NCBI GenBank assembly: GCA_028717055.1
Contig: JAQUOO010000012.1
Coordinates: 1-18,362 of the forward strand
Direction: 5' to 3'
DNA: 18,362 bases
DNA from: Candidatus Omnitrophota bacterium
GTDB lineage: Bacteria > Omnitrophota > Gorgyraeia > Gygaellales > Profunditerraquicolaceae
The notes below the pieces were generated by a model that had not been told where the DNA came from, made no database searches, and worked only from the letters and a program-made list of their open reading frames with translations. Shown here one piece after another: positions 1 through 7,660 of the stretch. The first letter of the stretch is position 1. Each line of letters begins with the position of its first letter. A program made the position numbers and the translations under genes.

Positions 1-116
1 TGGGTATCCTGCCCTTGCCAAAACGCGGCGGGATCGGGGCGCTGCAACAAAGCCACTGGCAAGAAAATCATGAAGGACAGCGCAGCCAAGAGCACACTCA
101 TGGCTTGCTTCGATAA
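1..116. other. Left-edge segment discontinuous with the first gene
   Basis: This stretch should encode the N-terminal half of the NuoN/M-like antiporter subunit that follows. None of the three forward frames gives an antiporter-like protein, and the frame of the next gene has a TAA at 114-116. The segment looks richer in G+C than the DNA after it. On the - strand one frame is open across the whole segment and encodes a hydrophobic helix-like stretch (AALSFMIFLPVALL, then QRPDPAAFW), which resembles the last transmembrane helix of a transporter. That identity is a guess. Either a real rearrangement or a chimeric contig end would explain it. Confidence 0.5.
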
Positions 117-122
117 TATAAA

Positions 123-968
123 TTGCAGGCAATATCCAACTTGACTGTCGGGCTGATTCTGGCCGGCATACTTTCTAAATCGGCAACTCTGCCTTTTCAG
201 ACCTGGCTTCCTGACGCCGGTGTCGCTCCCAGCCCGGTTACAGCGCTTCTGCACGCGGCAGTCCTGGTCAAGATCGGTGTTTATGTCTATGCCCGTATCT
301 TTATCGTCAATATCACGCCGGATATTCTTTGGCATACTGTGCTTCCGTTAATTGCCGGCCTAAGCGCGATCGTTGCCGCGGGCGCCGCCCTAATCGAAAC
401 AGATTTGAAGAGAATTATCGCTTATTCCACGATCAGCCAGATCGGTTTTATCTTTTTTGGCTTGAGCATCGGTAATGAAATTGCTGTATTGGGCGCGCTT
501 TTATACATTTTTATGCATGGTTTGGCTAAGGCAGGATTGTTTCTTTGCGCCGGTATAATCGAACAAAATACCAAAACTAAAGATATAACTAAATTGGGCG
601 GGTTGATTTCAACTATGCCTTTTACGGGGATAGCATTCTTAGCCTGCGCTCTTTCAGTAATGGGCATACCTCCATTCGGAGGGTTCTTTAGCAAATATCT
701 GGTTTTTAGCGGCGCTTTGGCCGAGGGGAGGCTCTGGATCGTTCTTGTTTATTTAATCGGCGCTTTTATGACGATAATTTATCTTTTCAGGGTTTTTAAT
801 ATGGTTTTTTTAGGCAAAGTGAATATAGAAGCGAAGGAAGGCAGTCCGATAATGATAGCTAGCGTTACGGGTTTAGCCGGGCTTTCCCTGGCCGCGGGTA
901 TTTTAATTTATTATCCTTATAACTTCGCTCAAGTTGCTACCTGGCAGATGCTGGGAGCGTTAAAATGA
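123..968 (+). CDS. NuoN/NuoM/MrpD-like antiporter subunit of hydrogenase complex, 5'-truncated
   Basis: This is an antiporter-like, ion-translocating subunit of the membrane arm of the group 4 hydrogenase complex. The visible 281 residues cover only the middle and C-terminal parts of a family that is normally about 480-500 residues. The first recognisable motif, SKSATLPFQTWLPDAG (about residues 18-33), is the central broken-helix region with its proton-path lysine (Lys19). It is followed by SPVTALLHAAVLVKIGVY (Lys50), a discontinuous-helix motif SQIGFIFFGL near 105, and the C-terminal lysine in GFFSKYLV (Lys191). The N-terminal helices and the essential helix-5 glutamate are missing. The TTG at 123 is only the first available start after an in-frame TAA at 114-116 and is unlikely to be the native start. 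The gene overlaps the next one by ATGA. I am sure of the family but not of which of NuoM or NuoN it matches best. Confidence 0.85.
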   Translation: MQAISNLTVGLILAGILSKSATLPFQTWLPDAGVAPSPVTALLHAAVLVKIGVYVYARIFIVNITPDILWHTVLPLIAGLSAIVAAGAALIETDLKRIIAYSTISQIGFIFFGLSIGNEIAVLGALLYIFMHGLAKAGLFLCAGIIEQNTKTKDITKLGGLISTMPFTGIAFLACALSVMGIPPFGGFFSKYLVFSGALAEGRLWIVLVYLIGAFMTIIYLFRVFNMVFLGKVNIEAKEGSPIMIASVTGLAGLSLAAGILIYYPYNFAQVATWQMLGALK

Positions 969-2800
969 TGGCAAATCCTTTATTGCTTACGATAATAATT
1001 CCTCTACTTTCAGGGATGCTGATTTTTTGCGTTCCGAAGAAATTAGAAGGCGCAAGATCAGGTTTGCTGGTTTTAGCGAACCTGGCTGGTCTAATTCTGG
1101 CAGTAATATTATTTAAACAGAACCTTACCTATACTTTACCGGGAATTGCTCCGGGCCTGGAATTATCTTTGCGCCTGTATCAATTCAGCGCTTTTATGCT
1201 TTTAGCTACCAGCCTATTTGGCATACTTATTGCTTTGTATTCAGTCATATTTATGCAAGGTAAAAATCTGGTTAGCCAATTTTACGCTTATTTTCTTTTT
1301 TCCATTGCCCTGACCAATGGAGCATTCCTTGCCGATAATCTTTTGGTCCTGCTTTTCTTCTGGGAAGGGCTTTTGGTTTTATTATTTGGTATGATTGCCA
1401 TTGGCAACAAGGATGCTTTTAAAACTGCTACCAAAGCTTTTATTATCGTCGGCGTAACTGATCTTTGTATGATGTTGGGTATTGCCTTAACCGGCCACTT
1501 GGCCGGAACTCTTGTTATTTCCAAAATAAGCCTGACTTTAAGCCCACTGGCTAATTTAGCTTTTATTCTTTTAATGATCGGCGCAATCTCCAAAGCCGGA
1601 GCGATGCCTTTTCATAGCTGGATTCCGGATGCAGCCATTGATGCCCCGTTGCCTTTCATGAGTTTAATTCCGGCAGCCTTAGAAAAACTCTTGGGTATTT
1701 ATTTCCTTGCCAGGATTTCTTTAGACTTATTCCGTTTGACTGTAAATTCAGGTTTAAGCACTTTGCTTATGATCGTGGGTGGAGCTACGATAATACTGGC
1801 GGTTATGATGGCTCTTATCCAAAAGGATTATAAGCGGTTGCTTTCATATCATGCCGTAAGCCAGGCAGGTTATATGATTTTAGGGATTGGAACAGCTGTG
1901 CCAGTCGGGATTATCGGAGGGCTCTTCCATATGATCAACCATGCTTTATATAAGAGCTGCCTTTTCTTGACTTCCGGCGCAGTTGAAAAACAGGCCGGCA
2001 CTACAAACTTGGAGAAGTTGGGGGGATTGGCTAAGAAAATGCCGGTTACTTTTATATGTTTTATAGTTACTGCTTGCGCAATCTCGGGTGTTTGGCCATT
2101 TAACGGATTTTTCTCCAAAGAATTAGTTTATGATGGAGCGCTAGAGAGGGGATGGATCTTTTATTTTGTGGCAGTAGCCGGTTCTTTCTTCACTGCCGCG
2201 TCATTTTTAAAATTGGGCCACGCGGCTTTTATAGGCAAGATCAGCCTGGAGAATGAAAAGGTAAAAGAAGCGCATATTAGTATGTTGATTCCCATGATCG
2301 CCATAGCGCTTATCTGCACCTTTTTTGGCGTGTTCAATCAGTGGCCTTTAAATAATCTTATCCAGCCTATCTTGGGGGTTGAAAGGCTGGAAGGACATAA
2401 TTTCAGCGGTTTTCCAAAGAACACAATGCTAGTGGTGCTTACTTTCGTAGTTTTAATTTTAGCCATACTTAACCATTTGTATGGTTTAAAGAAGAAGGAA
2501 AGCGGGCTTCACGCCTTGGATCATATCCGCTATCTCCCGGTCGTCTCCAATATTTATGATTTAGCCGAAAAAAGATTCTTTGATCCCTATAATTGGGGCT
2601 TGGGATTAGTAAATGTCATTTCCAGAATAAGCTTTGGAATTGATAAGGGGATAAATTGGGTTTATGACAGCTTGACCCCGAGCCTGGCTTATGGTTTTTC
2701 ATCCGGTATAAGAAAACTGCATACCGGAAACTATTCGGTTTATCTGGTTTGGGCAATTGCGGGTATGTTGGTCGTTTTCGGATTACTTATTTTTGCATAG
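965..2800 (+). CDS. NuoL-like (HyfB/MrpA-type) antiporter subunit of hydrogenase complex
   Basis: This 611-residue polytopic membrane protein is the distal ion-translocating subunit of the complex. Conserved channel residues are visible: the helix-5 glutamate in FFWEGL (Glu134), the central lysine in SKAGAMPFHSWIPDA (Lys210), a helix-8 lysine in ALEKLLGIYFLAR (Lys241), the histidines in FHMINHALYKS (His322, His326), and the C-terminal lysine in GFFSKELV (Lys385). After the 14-helix core comes an amphipathic stretch of roughly residues 515-590, then a last hydrophobic helix introduced by LHTGNYSVYLVW. This matches the lateral helix and anchoring helix that distinguish NuoL from NuoM and NuoN, and the length equals that of classical NuoL. 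The start codon overlaps the stop of the preceding gene (ATGA), implying translational coupling. Calling it NuoL-like rests on the C-terminal extension, and I am confident in it. Confidence 0.93.
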   Translation: MMANPLLLTIIIPLLSGMLIFCVPKKLEGARSGLLVLANLAGLILAVILFKQNLTYTLPGIAPGLELSLRLYQFSAFMLLATSLFGILIALYSVIFMQGKNLVSQFYAYFLFSIALTNGAFLADNLLVLLFFWEGLLVLLFGMIAIGNKDAFKTATKAFIIVGVTDLCMMLGIALTGHLAGTLVISKISLTLSPLANLAFILLMIGAISKAGAMPFHSWIPDAAIDAPLPFMSLIPAALEKLLGIYFLARISLDLFRLTVNSGLSTLLMIVGGATIILAVMMALIQKDYKRLLSYHAVSQAGYMILGIGTAVPVGIIGGLFHMINHALYKSCLFLTSGAVEKQAGTTNLEKLGGLAKKMPVTFICFIVTACAISGVWPFNGFFSKELVYDGALERGWIFYFVAVAGSFFTAASFLKLGHAAFIGKISLENEKVKEAHISMLIPMIAIALICTFFGVFNQWPLNNLIQPILGVERLEGHNFSGFPKNTMLVVLTFVVLILAILNHLYGLKKKESGLHALDHIRYLPVVSNIYDLAEKRFFDPYNWGLGLVNVISRISFGIDKGINWVYDSLTPSLAYGFSSGIRKLHTGNYSVYLVWAIAGMLVVFGLLIFA

Positions 2801-2812
2801 GAGATTATTTAA

Positions 2813-4243
2813 GTGTGCGCGTCATTGATTTTAATTCCGTTTATTAGCGTTTTAGTCCTTAACCTTCCAATCAGGGGGATCAAGAGGCTGGCTTTTGGTT
2901 TGGCTGTTTTCTTATTCTTGCTTCAGATGGCTGCGGTTTTAATTCCGGATCCTGCTTTCTGGAAAATCAATCATTCATTTTGCGCGAATATTTTTAATTT
3001 TGAGCTTGGCGCGGATATTTTAAGTAAAGTGGTTTTATTCTGTATTGCCATGGTCTCTTCGGTAACGTTGTTCAGCGCGCCTGCCTTTATAAAGAATAGC
3101 GATGAGAAATTTAATTTCATAAACATTCTTTTGATCGCTGTTTGCGGGATGAATGCCGTGGCTATGGCTAGAGATATTTTCTCGCTCTACGTGTTTTTAG
3201 AGATTGTGGCAGTTTCCTCTTTTATATTGATAGCTTTTAACCGGGATATGCCGGGTTTAGAAGGCGCGTTTAAGTATATTGTTTTATCCGGAGTGGCCAC
3301 GGTTTTAATGATCGCTGGGATAGCTTTATTGGTGCTGATTGCCGGAAGCACGAATTTTTCGCTGGTTCACTATATGCTTATCACCCAAAATAAAAGCCTG
3401 ATAGCCGGTTTAGCTGTAGGGTTATTTATTGTGGCTTTATTCATTAAATCCGGGCTTATGCCTTTTCATGGCTGGCTGCCGGATGTTTATACTTCGGCCC
3501 CGGCCCCGGCGTCAGTATTATTGGCAGGTATAATTACTAAAGTCGCCGGAGTTTATGCTTTGGTTAGGATAATGGTTTCAATGCTTGGATTTAGCGTTTC
3601 GATCCAATCCATTCTTTTATTTGCAGGAGCGGTTTCAGTTATCCTGGGAGCTTTAGCCGCGCTTACCCAGAGCGATTTTAAAAGAATGCTTAGTTACTCC
3701 AGTATCAGCCAGGTCGGATACATCATATTGGGTTTGGGCAGCGGGTCAGTTTTAGGAATTGCCGGAGCGGCTTTTCATATTTTTAATCACGCGGCTTTTA
3801 AGTCACTGCTTTTCATTAACTCCGCGGCAGTTGAAAGCAGGCTTGGTTCAAGGGATATAGATAAAATGGGCGGATTGGCCAAGCAAATGCCTTTAACCAG
3901 TTTGACTTCAGTAATTGGAAGTTTATCTTGCGCAGGAATTCCTCCTTTAGCCGGGTTCTGGAGCAAATTGATGATAATTATAGCCTTGTGGTTAGTTGGT
4001 TTCAAAAGTTACGCGGTTATTGCCGTGATAGGCAGCGTTTTGACTTTGGCTTATTTCCTGGTTTTACAAAGAAAAGTATTTTTTGGCAAACCCAGCGATG
4101 AATTTAAGGATATTCAAGAAGCAGGATTTAGCCTTAGTTTGCCCGCGATAGCCCTGGCAATTTTAATTGTAGTGGTGGGAGTATTATCGCCCTGGTTACT
4201 TAAGGGATTTATTTTAGGCTTTGTGCCGGTTCTGGGAGGTTAG
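2813..4243 (+). CDS. NuoM/NuoN/MrpD-like antiporter subunit of hydrogenase complex
   Basis: This 476-residue membrane protein is the third antiporter-type subunit. It starts with GTG, preceded by an AGGAG (2799-2803) that overlaps the stop of the NuoL-like gene. The usual proton-path residues are present: Glu130 in YVFLEIVAV, Lys212 in IKSGLMPFHGWLPDV, Lys243 in GIITKVAGVYALVR, His322/His326 in FHIFNHAAFKS, and Lys385 in GFWSKLM. The APAPASVLLAG stretch after the central helix and the SYSSISQVGYI segment are typical of the NuoN/MrpD/MbhH group. Unlike the first gene in the window, this copy is full length. It has no long C-terminal arm, so NuoM or NuoN is the right comparison rather than NuoL. 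With the two neighbouring genes it gives the three antiporter modules that a complete complex I arm contains. Confidence 0.93.
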   Translation: MCASLILIPFISVLVLNLPIRGIKRLAFGLAVFLFLLQMAAVLIPDPAFWKINHSFCANIFNFELGADILSKVVLFCIAMVSSVTLFSAPAFIKNSDEKFNFINILLIAVCGMNAVAMARDIFSLYVFLEIVAVSSFILIAFNRDMPGLEGAFKYIVLSGVATVLMIAGIALLVLIAGSTNFSLVHYMLITQNKSLIAGLAVGLFIVALFIKSGLMPFHGWLPDVYTSAPAPASVLLAGIITKVAGVYALVRIMVSMLGFSVSIQSILLFAGAVSVILGALAALTQSDFKRMLSYSSISQVGYIILGLGSGSVLGIAGAAFHIFNHAAFKSLLFINSAAVESRLGSRDIDKMGGLAKQMPLTSLTSVIGSLSCAGIPPLAGFWSKLMIIIALWLVGFKSYAVIAVIGSVLTLAYFLVLQRKVFFGKPSDEFKDIQEAGFSLSLPAIALAILIVVVGVLSPWLLKGFILGFVPVLGG

Positions 4244-4244
4244 T

Positions 4245-4736
4245 TTGTTTCTGGACATCTTGATTTTAATATTATTGGCAGGTGCTGCGCTCTGGACAGT
4301 AATGTGCAGGAGCCTTTTACGTTCAGCTATCGGGTTAGCTTTAACCAGCGCTCTGCTGACTTTGATGATTTTTAAAATGAACGCTCCTTTGGCGGCAGTA
4401 TTCGAGTTATCTGTCTGCGCGGGATTAATTCCTGTTTTGTTTATCAGCGTGATTAGCCTTACTCAGGCCATGACCAAACAAGAGGTTATTAAGCATATGA
4501 AATCCCGGCTGGCCCGTTTTTGGGGCCTGCCTTTAGTTATAATTATTTTAGGTATATTGTTGGGTCTAGTAAGCGCCAGATTTCGAGCCAAGTTGCCATT
4601 ATCGGAAGTTGAGGTTGATCCGCGGCTGGTCTTGTGGCATTTAAGACAACTGGATTTATTGGGCCAGATCATTATACTTTTTACCGGAGTATTCGGCGTA
4701 GTGGTATTATTTAAGGAAAGGAAGAAGAGTGGTTAG
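4245..4736 (+). CDS. NuoJ-like (MbhD/DUF4040-related) membrane subunit
   Basis: This small five-helix membrane protein occupies the NuoJ position, directly before the NuoK-like gene. I choose the TTG at 4245 because GGGAGG (4234-4239) lies five bases upstream and the preceding gene stops at 4241-4243. A TTG at 4221 in the same frame would add eight residues but lacks a good ribosome binding site. With the chosen start the protein is 163 residues. The second and third helices (SLLRSAIGLALTSALLTL, then APLAAVFELSVCAGLIPVLF) carry the pattern shared by NuoJ and the MbhD/MrpA C-terminal domain, including a membrane glutamate (Glu54). A hydrophilic loop follows, with two more helices near 94-111 and 138-157 as in NuoJ. 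The subunit should bridge the H/K region and the antiporter modules. NuoJ versus MbhD is a judgement call. Confidence 0.75.
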   Translation: MFLDILILILLAGAALWTVMCRSLLRSAIGLALTSALLTLMIFKMNAPLAAVFELSVCAGLIPVLFISVISLTQAMTKQEVIKHMKSRLARFWGLPLVIIILGILLGLVSARFRAKLPLSEVEVDPRLVLWHLRQLDLLGQIIILFTGVFGVVVLFKERKKSG

Positions 4737-5022
4737 CGGAATTTTTGCGGTTTTACTCTTTGCTATCGGAATTTATTGTATTCTGGCGACCCATAATTTG
4801 ATTCGGGTTTTAATTGGAATCGAAATACTGATTAAAGGGGTTACGCTTTTGGTTATAGCCGCCGGCCTCAAAAGCGGCAATCTGGCTTTAGCCCAGGCGT
4901 TGGTTATTACAATTATTGTAATCGAGGTTGTTATTATGACTGTCGCGGTAGGTGTAGTTTTAGGAGTCCATCGTCATACCGGATCACTCGACGCAAGAAA
5001 TATCAGGAAACTGAAAGGATAA
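4729..5022 (+). CDS. NuoK-like (MnhC/HyfE-related) membrane subunit
   Basis: This 97-residue, three-helix protein has the typical NuoK/MrpC layout. It starts with GTG at 4729, overlapping the NuoJ-like gene by eight bases and preceded by a purine-rich GGAAAGGAAG. Two buried glutamates stand where NuoK has its functionally important pair: Glu32 in GIEILIK on helix 2 and Glu66 in VIEVVIMTV on helix 3. They are thought to form part of the hydrophilic axis that carries charge from the NuoH cavity to the antiporters. The J-K order and the overlap match complex I operons. The C-terminus (GVHRHTGSLDARNIRKLKG) is a short, charged cytosolic tail, slightly longer than in many homologues. The family assignment is firm. 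Confidence 0.92.
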   Translation: MVSGIFAVLLFAIGIYCILATHNLIRVLIGIEILIKGVTLLVIAAGLKSGNLALAQALVITIIVIEVVIMTVAVGVVLGVHRHTGSLDARNIRKLKG

Positions 5023-5028
5023 TTTTTT

Positions 5029-5361
5029 ATGAGCAGATGGTTTTCCAACCCGGCGGTAGTTTTTGTAATCGTGTTGGCTTTATTGTTCCTGCTTAACCGG
5101 TTGTTTTCGATATTGGCATATCGCTCGAATAAACCCAAGGCGGATTCCTGTGAATCTTACGCCTGCGGAGAGAGTAACTTTGATAATTCGGCTCAGCCTG
5201 ATTACAGCCAGTTTTTTCCTTTTGCCTTTTTCTTTACTCTAGCGCATGTGGCTACTTTGATGATCGCCACGATGCATTTTGTGAACATCGGAGCTTTGGT
5301 TATCGCCCTTTTTTATATTATCAGCAGTGTCGTCGGATTGTATGTGTTATTAAGAAAATAA
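5029..5361 (+). CDS. NuoA-like membrane subunit
   Basis: This 110-residue protein has three predicted helices (about 6-28, 65-82 and 85-108) and a polar loop between the first two that contains SCESYACGES. The loop position and the Y-x-CG core match the conserved cysteine loop of NuoA/ND3/NdhC, which sits beside the quinone cavity in complex I. The following DYSQFFPFAFFFTLAHVA segment also follows the NuoA pattern, and the gene lies directly before the NuoB-like gene, as nuoA does. NuoA is not part of the well-described Ech, Mbh or Hyc hydrogenases, so its presence here is notable. The ATG at 5029 follows AAAGGA by about ten bases. The match is by motif, topology and position only, because overall identity to NuoA is low by eye. 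Confidence 0.75.
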   Translation: MSRWFSNPAVVFVIVLALLFLLNRLFSILAYRSNKPKADSCESYACGESNFDNSAQPDYSQFFPFAFFFTLAHVATLMIATMHFVNIGALVIALFYIISSVVGLYVLLRK

Positions 5362-5362
5362 A

Positions 5363-5474
5363 ATGACCAATCACCAAATCCCAATGTCTAATGAAACCCC
5401 AATGATTAAATGCCCAAAATTGGGACTTGGAATTTGGGACTTTATTCGTCATTGGAATTTGATGATTGGAATTT
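5363..5474. repeat. Family A imperfect palindrome, copy 1
   Basis: This ~110-bp imperfect inverted repeat fills the gap between the NuoA-like and NuoB-like genes. The left arm begins CCAATCACCAAATCCCAATG (5367 on). The right arm ends with its approximate reverse complement (CATTGGAATTTGATGATTGG, to 5469), and the arms meet near 5413-5424 at CCCAAAATTGGG. The left arm recurs almost base for base at 15565, which shows that this is a dispersed element. It begins just after the stop of the upstream gene. No coding capacity is apparent. It could act as an RNA hairpin that stabilises or attenuates the message between the two halves of the operon. Confidence 0.85.
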
Positions 5475-5489
5475 AGATATAGGATTATT

Positions 5490-5948
5490 ATGGGATTAGT
5501 TAAAAAGATAGTTACTTGGGCAAGGATAAAATCTCCGTGGATTCTGCATTTTAATACCGGAGCCTGCAATGCCTGCGATATTGAGATCATTGCCGCGCTT
5601 ACTCCGAGGTATGATCTGGAGCGTTTTGGAGTGATTCTTAAAGGAACTCCTCGCCATGCCGATATATTGGTTTGTTCAGGTCCGGTAACCAAGCAGATAG
5701 AGGACAGGCTGCGCCGTATTTATGAACAGATGCCTGAACCGAAATTCGTGGTGGCGGTTGGAGCTTGCGCTTGTTCCGGCGGCGTAAATAACGGATGTTA
5801 TAATGTTGCTTCGGGTATAGATAAAGTTATTCCGGTTTCAGCGTATATCCCGGGTTGTCCGCCCAGCCCCAAGGCCATTATCGACGGCGTGGTGAAATTA
5901 TTGACCAGCTTGGAAGAGAAAGAAGAAGCTAAAAAAGACAAGAGGTAA
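5490..5948 (+). CDS. [NiFe]-hydrogenase small subunit, NuoB/EchC/HycG-like
   Basis: This cytosolic subunit carries the proximal [4Fe-4S] cluster that passes electrons to the catalytic subunit. The start is ATG 5490, preceded five bases upstream by AGGA. An in-frame TTG at 5466 lies inside the palindrome and is rejected. The protein has 152 residues. Cluster ligands are visible as GACNACDIE (Cys26 and Cys29), VGACACSGG (Cys93, with Cys95 beside it) and PGCPPSP (Cys123). The first pair is spaced C-x2-C as in group 4 hydrogenases, not the adjacent CC of complex I NuoB. It lacks the long N-terminal domain and Tat signal of periplasmic hydrogenase small subunits, so it faces the cytoplasm. The tail (LEEKEEAKKDKR) is highly charged. 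The NuoC-like gene follows after two bases. Confidence 0.95.
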   Translation: MGLVKKIVTWARIKSPWILHFNTGACNACDIEIIAALTPRYDLERFGVILKGTPRHADILVCSGPVTKQIEDRLRRIYEQMPEPKFVVAVGACACSGGVNNGCYNVASGIDKVIPVSAYIPGCPPSPKAIIDGVVKLLTSLEEKEEAKKDKR

Positions 5949-5950
5949 TT

Positions 5951-6421
5951 ATGTCTCCAGAAGAAAAGATTAAAGAGAGTATAATCAATAAATTCAGTTA
6001 TCTTGGTGAATCTGTAAAAATAGCCAGGCCCAGGCGTATATCCATTGAAGTAGGTTTGGAAAATTTTGAACAGGTTTTCGCGTATTTAGCCAAAGAGCTG
6101 CAATTTGGGCATCTTTGCACGATAACCGGGCTAGATGAGCCGGAGAAATTAGGCTTTATTTATCATTTGGCCGCTGATTCCGGAATTCTGGTTAATTTAA
6201 GGACATATGCTTCCAAAAATAATCCGGTAATTAAAACAGTTACCTCATATTTCCCCGGAGCGGAGATTTACGAAAGGGAATTGGTGGATTTATTCGGCGC
6301 TACAGTTACGGGATTACCAGCGGGTAACCGCTATCCTTTGACTGATGATTGGCCAACCGAAGAACATCCGTTAAGAAAAGACTGGAAGCCTAGGCCAGCT
6401 AAAGAAGGCGAGGTGGATTAA
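5951..6421 (+). CDS. NuoC-like 30-kDa subunit (EchD-type)
   Basis: This 156-residue soluble scaffold subunit helps dock the large catalytic subunit. The 30-kDa family signature lies at residues about 107-145: YERELVDLFGATVTGLP, then YPLTDDW and EEHPLRKDW. The N-terminal half (IKESIINKFSYLGESVKI, and later GFIYHLAADSG) has the usual alpha/beta fold pattern, ending at SYFPGAEIYERE. It is a separate gene from the NuoD-like subunit, as in Ech or archaeal Mbh, and not fused as in HycE/HyfG. The start ATG at 5951 is two bases after the preceding stop, with AGAGG overlapping that stop. One base separates its own stop from the next ATG, so the B-C-D block is almost certainly translated as a unit. Confidence 0.93.
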   Translation: MSPEEKIKESIINKFSYLGESVKIARPRRISIEVGLENFEQVFAYLAKELQFGHLCTITGLDEPEKLGFIYHLAADSGILVNLRTYASKNNPVIKTVTSYFPGAEIYERELVDLFGATVTGLPAGNRYPLTDDWPTEEHPLRKDWKPRPAKEGEVD

Positions 6422-6422
6422 A

Positions 6423-7658
6423 ATGCATAATGCTCCGGAATTTAAAATACCAATCGGTCCGCAGCATCCTGCTTTAAAAGAACCGGAAGGTTTTAGCGTC
6501 GCGCTTAAGGGAGAGAAGATTCTGGGAGTGGATATCCGTTTGGGTTATAACCATCGCGGCATCGAGAAAGCAGCCGAAGAAAGAACCTATATCCAGGATA
6601 TTTATTTGCTGGAGCGTGTCTGCGGAATTTGTTCGCATTCTCACTCTACCTGTTTTATCCAGGCGGTGGAAGAGATTGCCGGATTAGCCGTTCCTTCCCG
6701 CGCTCAGTATATTCGCACCATTATCGGTGAATTAGAAAGAATCCACAGCCATCTTTTGTGGTTGGGCGTAGCCGGACATGAAATCGGCTTCGATACTTTA
6801 CTGATGTATTCCTGGAGAGATAGGGAAGTAGTAATGGACATCCTTGCTTCTATCACCGGGAACAGAGTCAATTATGGGATGAATACCATCGGCGGAGTCA
6901 GGCGCGATATAAGCCCGGAAGAAAAACAGGAAATACTTAAAGGTCTGGAAATTCTTGAAGAGAGGACTAAATATTATATTGAAATTGCTACTGAAGAAAC
7001 TACCATAATCAAAAGATTATCAGGGGTTGGGGTGCTTTCGCGGGAAGACGTCTTAAAACTCGACGCGGTTGGGCCGACCGCCAGGGCATCCGGAGTCAAG
7101 CGCGATGTCCGGGCTGATGATCCTTATGCTGCTTACAGAGAGCTTTCTTTTGATGTGATCACGGATAGCGCTTGTGATGTTTATGGCAGGACAGTTGTGC
7201 GGGTAAAAGAGCTTATGGAGAGTTATAAAATAATCCGTCAGGCGCTTAAAGACTTGCCGGATGGCCCGATAGCCGTAAAAGCGCCCAGAAAAATACCCAT
7301 TGGAGAAGCCATCAGCCGTTATGAAGCTCCGCGTGGAGAAGATGTGCATTATGTCAGGTCCAACGGCACTGAAAAGCCGGATAGGGTTAAGGTCAGAGCG
7401 CCTACTTTAGCTAATGTGCAGGCAGTAAAACATATGCTTCGCGACAGGTTCCTGGCTGATATGCCGATAGTGATTGCGGCGATTGATCCGTGTTTTTCCT
7501 GCACTGACCGGATGGTTCATTTAAAAGAACAGGATTGCGGAACTGCCAGAGTAATCAATTGGCCCAGCCTCCATACTTATAGCATAGAGTGGCATAAGCA
7601 GAGGGGAATAGATTTTACCCGGCTTAACAAAAAACTTCAGGAGAAGTTTACTCGATAA
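6423..7658 (+). CDS. Group 4 [NiFe]-hydrogenase large (catalytic) subunit
   Basis: This 411-residue protein is the H2-evolving or H2-consuming catalytic subunit, homologous to EchE, MbhL and the C-terminal part of HycE, and to NuoD. All four nickel-iron ligands are present: ERVCGICSHSHSTC (Cys67, Cys70) and DPCFSCTDRM (Cys357, Cys360). Complex I NuoD lacks these cysteines, so this is a real hydrogenase and not a quinone reductase. Other family motifs are GPQHPALKEPEGF at 12-24, the GYNHRGIEKAAEE stretch at 41-53, and ERIHSHLLWLG at 105-115. After DPCFSCTDR there is a 48-residue tail starting with Met364. HycE has such a tail too, and there a maturation protease removes it after the equivalent arginine. 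No protease or Hyp maturation gene is in this window. The family call is very secure. The exact group 4 subgroup is not assignable by eye. Confidence 0.96.
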   Translation: MHNAPEFKIPIGPQHPALKEPEGFSVALKGEKILGVDIRLGYNHRGIEKAAEERTYIQDIYLLERVCGICSHSHSTCFIQAVEEIAGLAVPSRAQYIRTIIGELERIHSHLLWLGVAGHEIGFDTLLMYSWRDREVVMDILASITGNRVNYGMNTIGGVRRDISPEEKQEILKGLEILEERTKYYIEIATEETTIIKRLSGVGVLSREDVLKLDAVGPTARASGVKRDVRADDPYAAYRELSFDVITDSACDVYGRTVVRVKELMESYKIIRQALKDLPDGPIAVKAPRKIPIGEAISRYEAPRGEDVHYVRSNGTEKPDRVKVRAPTLANVQAVKHMLRDRFLADMPIVIAAIDPCFSCTDRMVHLKEQDCGTARVINWPSLHTYSIEWHKQRGIDFTRLNKKLQEKFTR

Positions 7659-7660
7659 AT

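Noticed and set aside
1..116. A transporter gene on the - strand (MFS DHA2-like C-terminus)
   Set aside because: Only about 38 codons are visible, and the resemblance is a generic hydrophobic helix followed by a basic-proline turn. This is not enough for a gene call.
1288..1593. Antisense open frames of 60-140 codons inside the membrane-protein genes
   Set aside because: They lie opposite strongly conserved genes, show no recognisable domain or start signal, and arise from the biased codon use of hydrophobic proteins. The same holds for the other opposite-strand frames in the window.
5466..5489. TTG start giving an 8-residue longer NuoB-like protein
   Set aside because: It lies in the family A palindrome, and ATG 5490 has an AGGA five bases upstream.
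6423..7658. Annotating the complex as NADH:quinone oxidoreductase (complex I) from the Nuo-like subunits
   Set aside because: The NuoD-like protein has both CxxC Ni-Fe motifs, the NuoB-like protein has hydrogenase-type cysteine spacing, and NuoE/F/G are absent. It is a hydrogenase.
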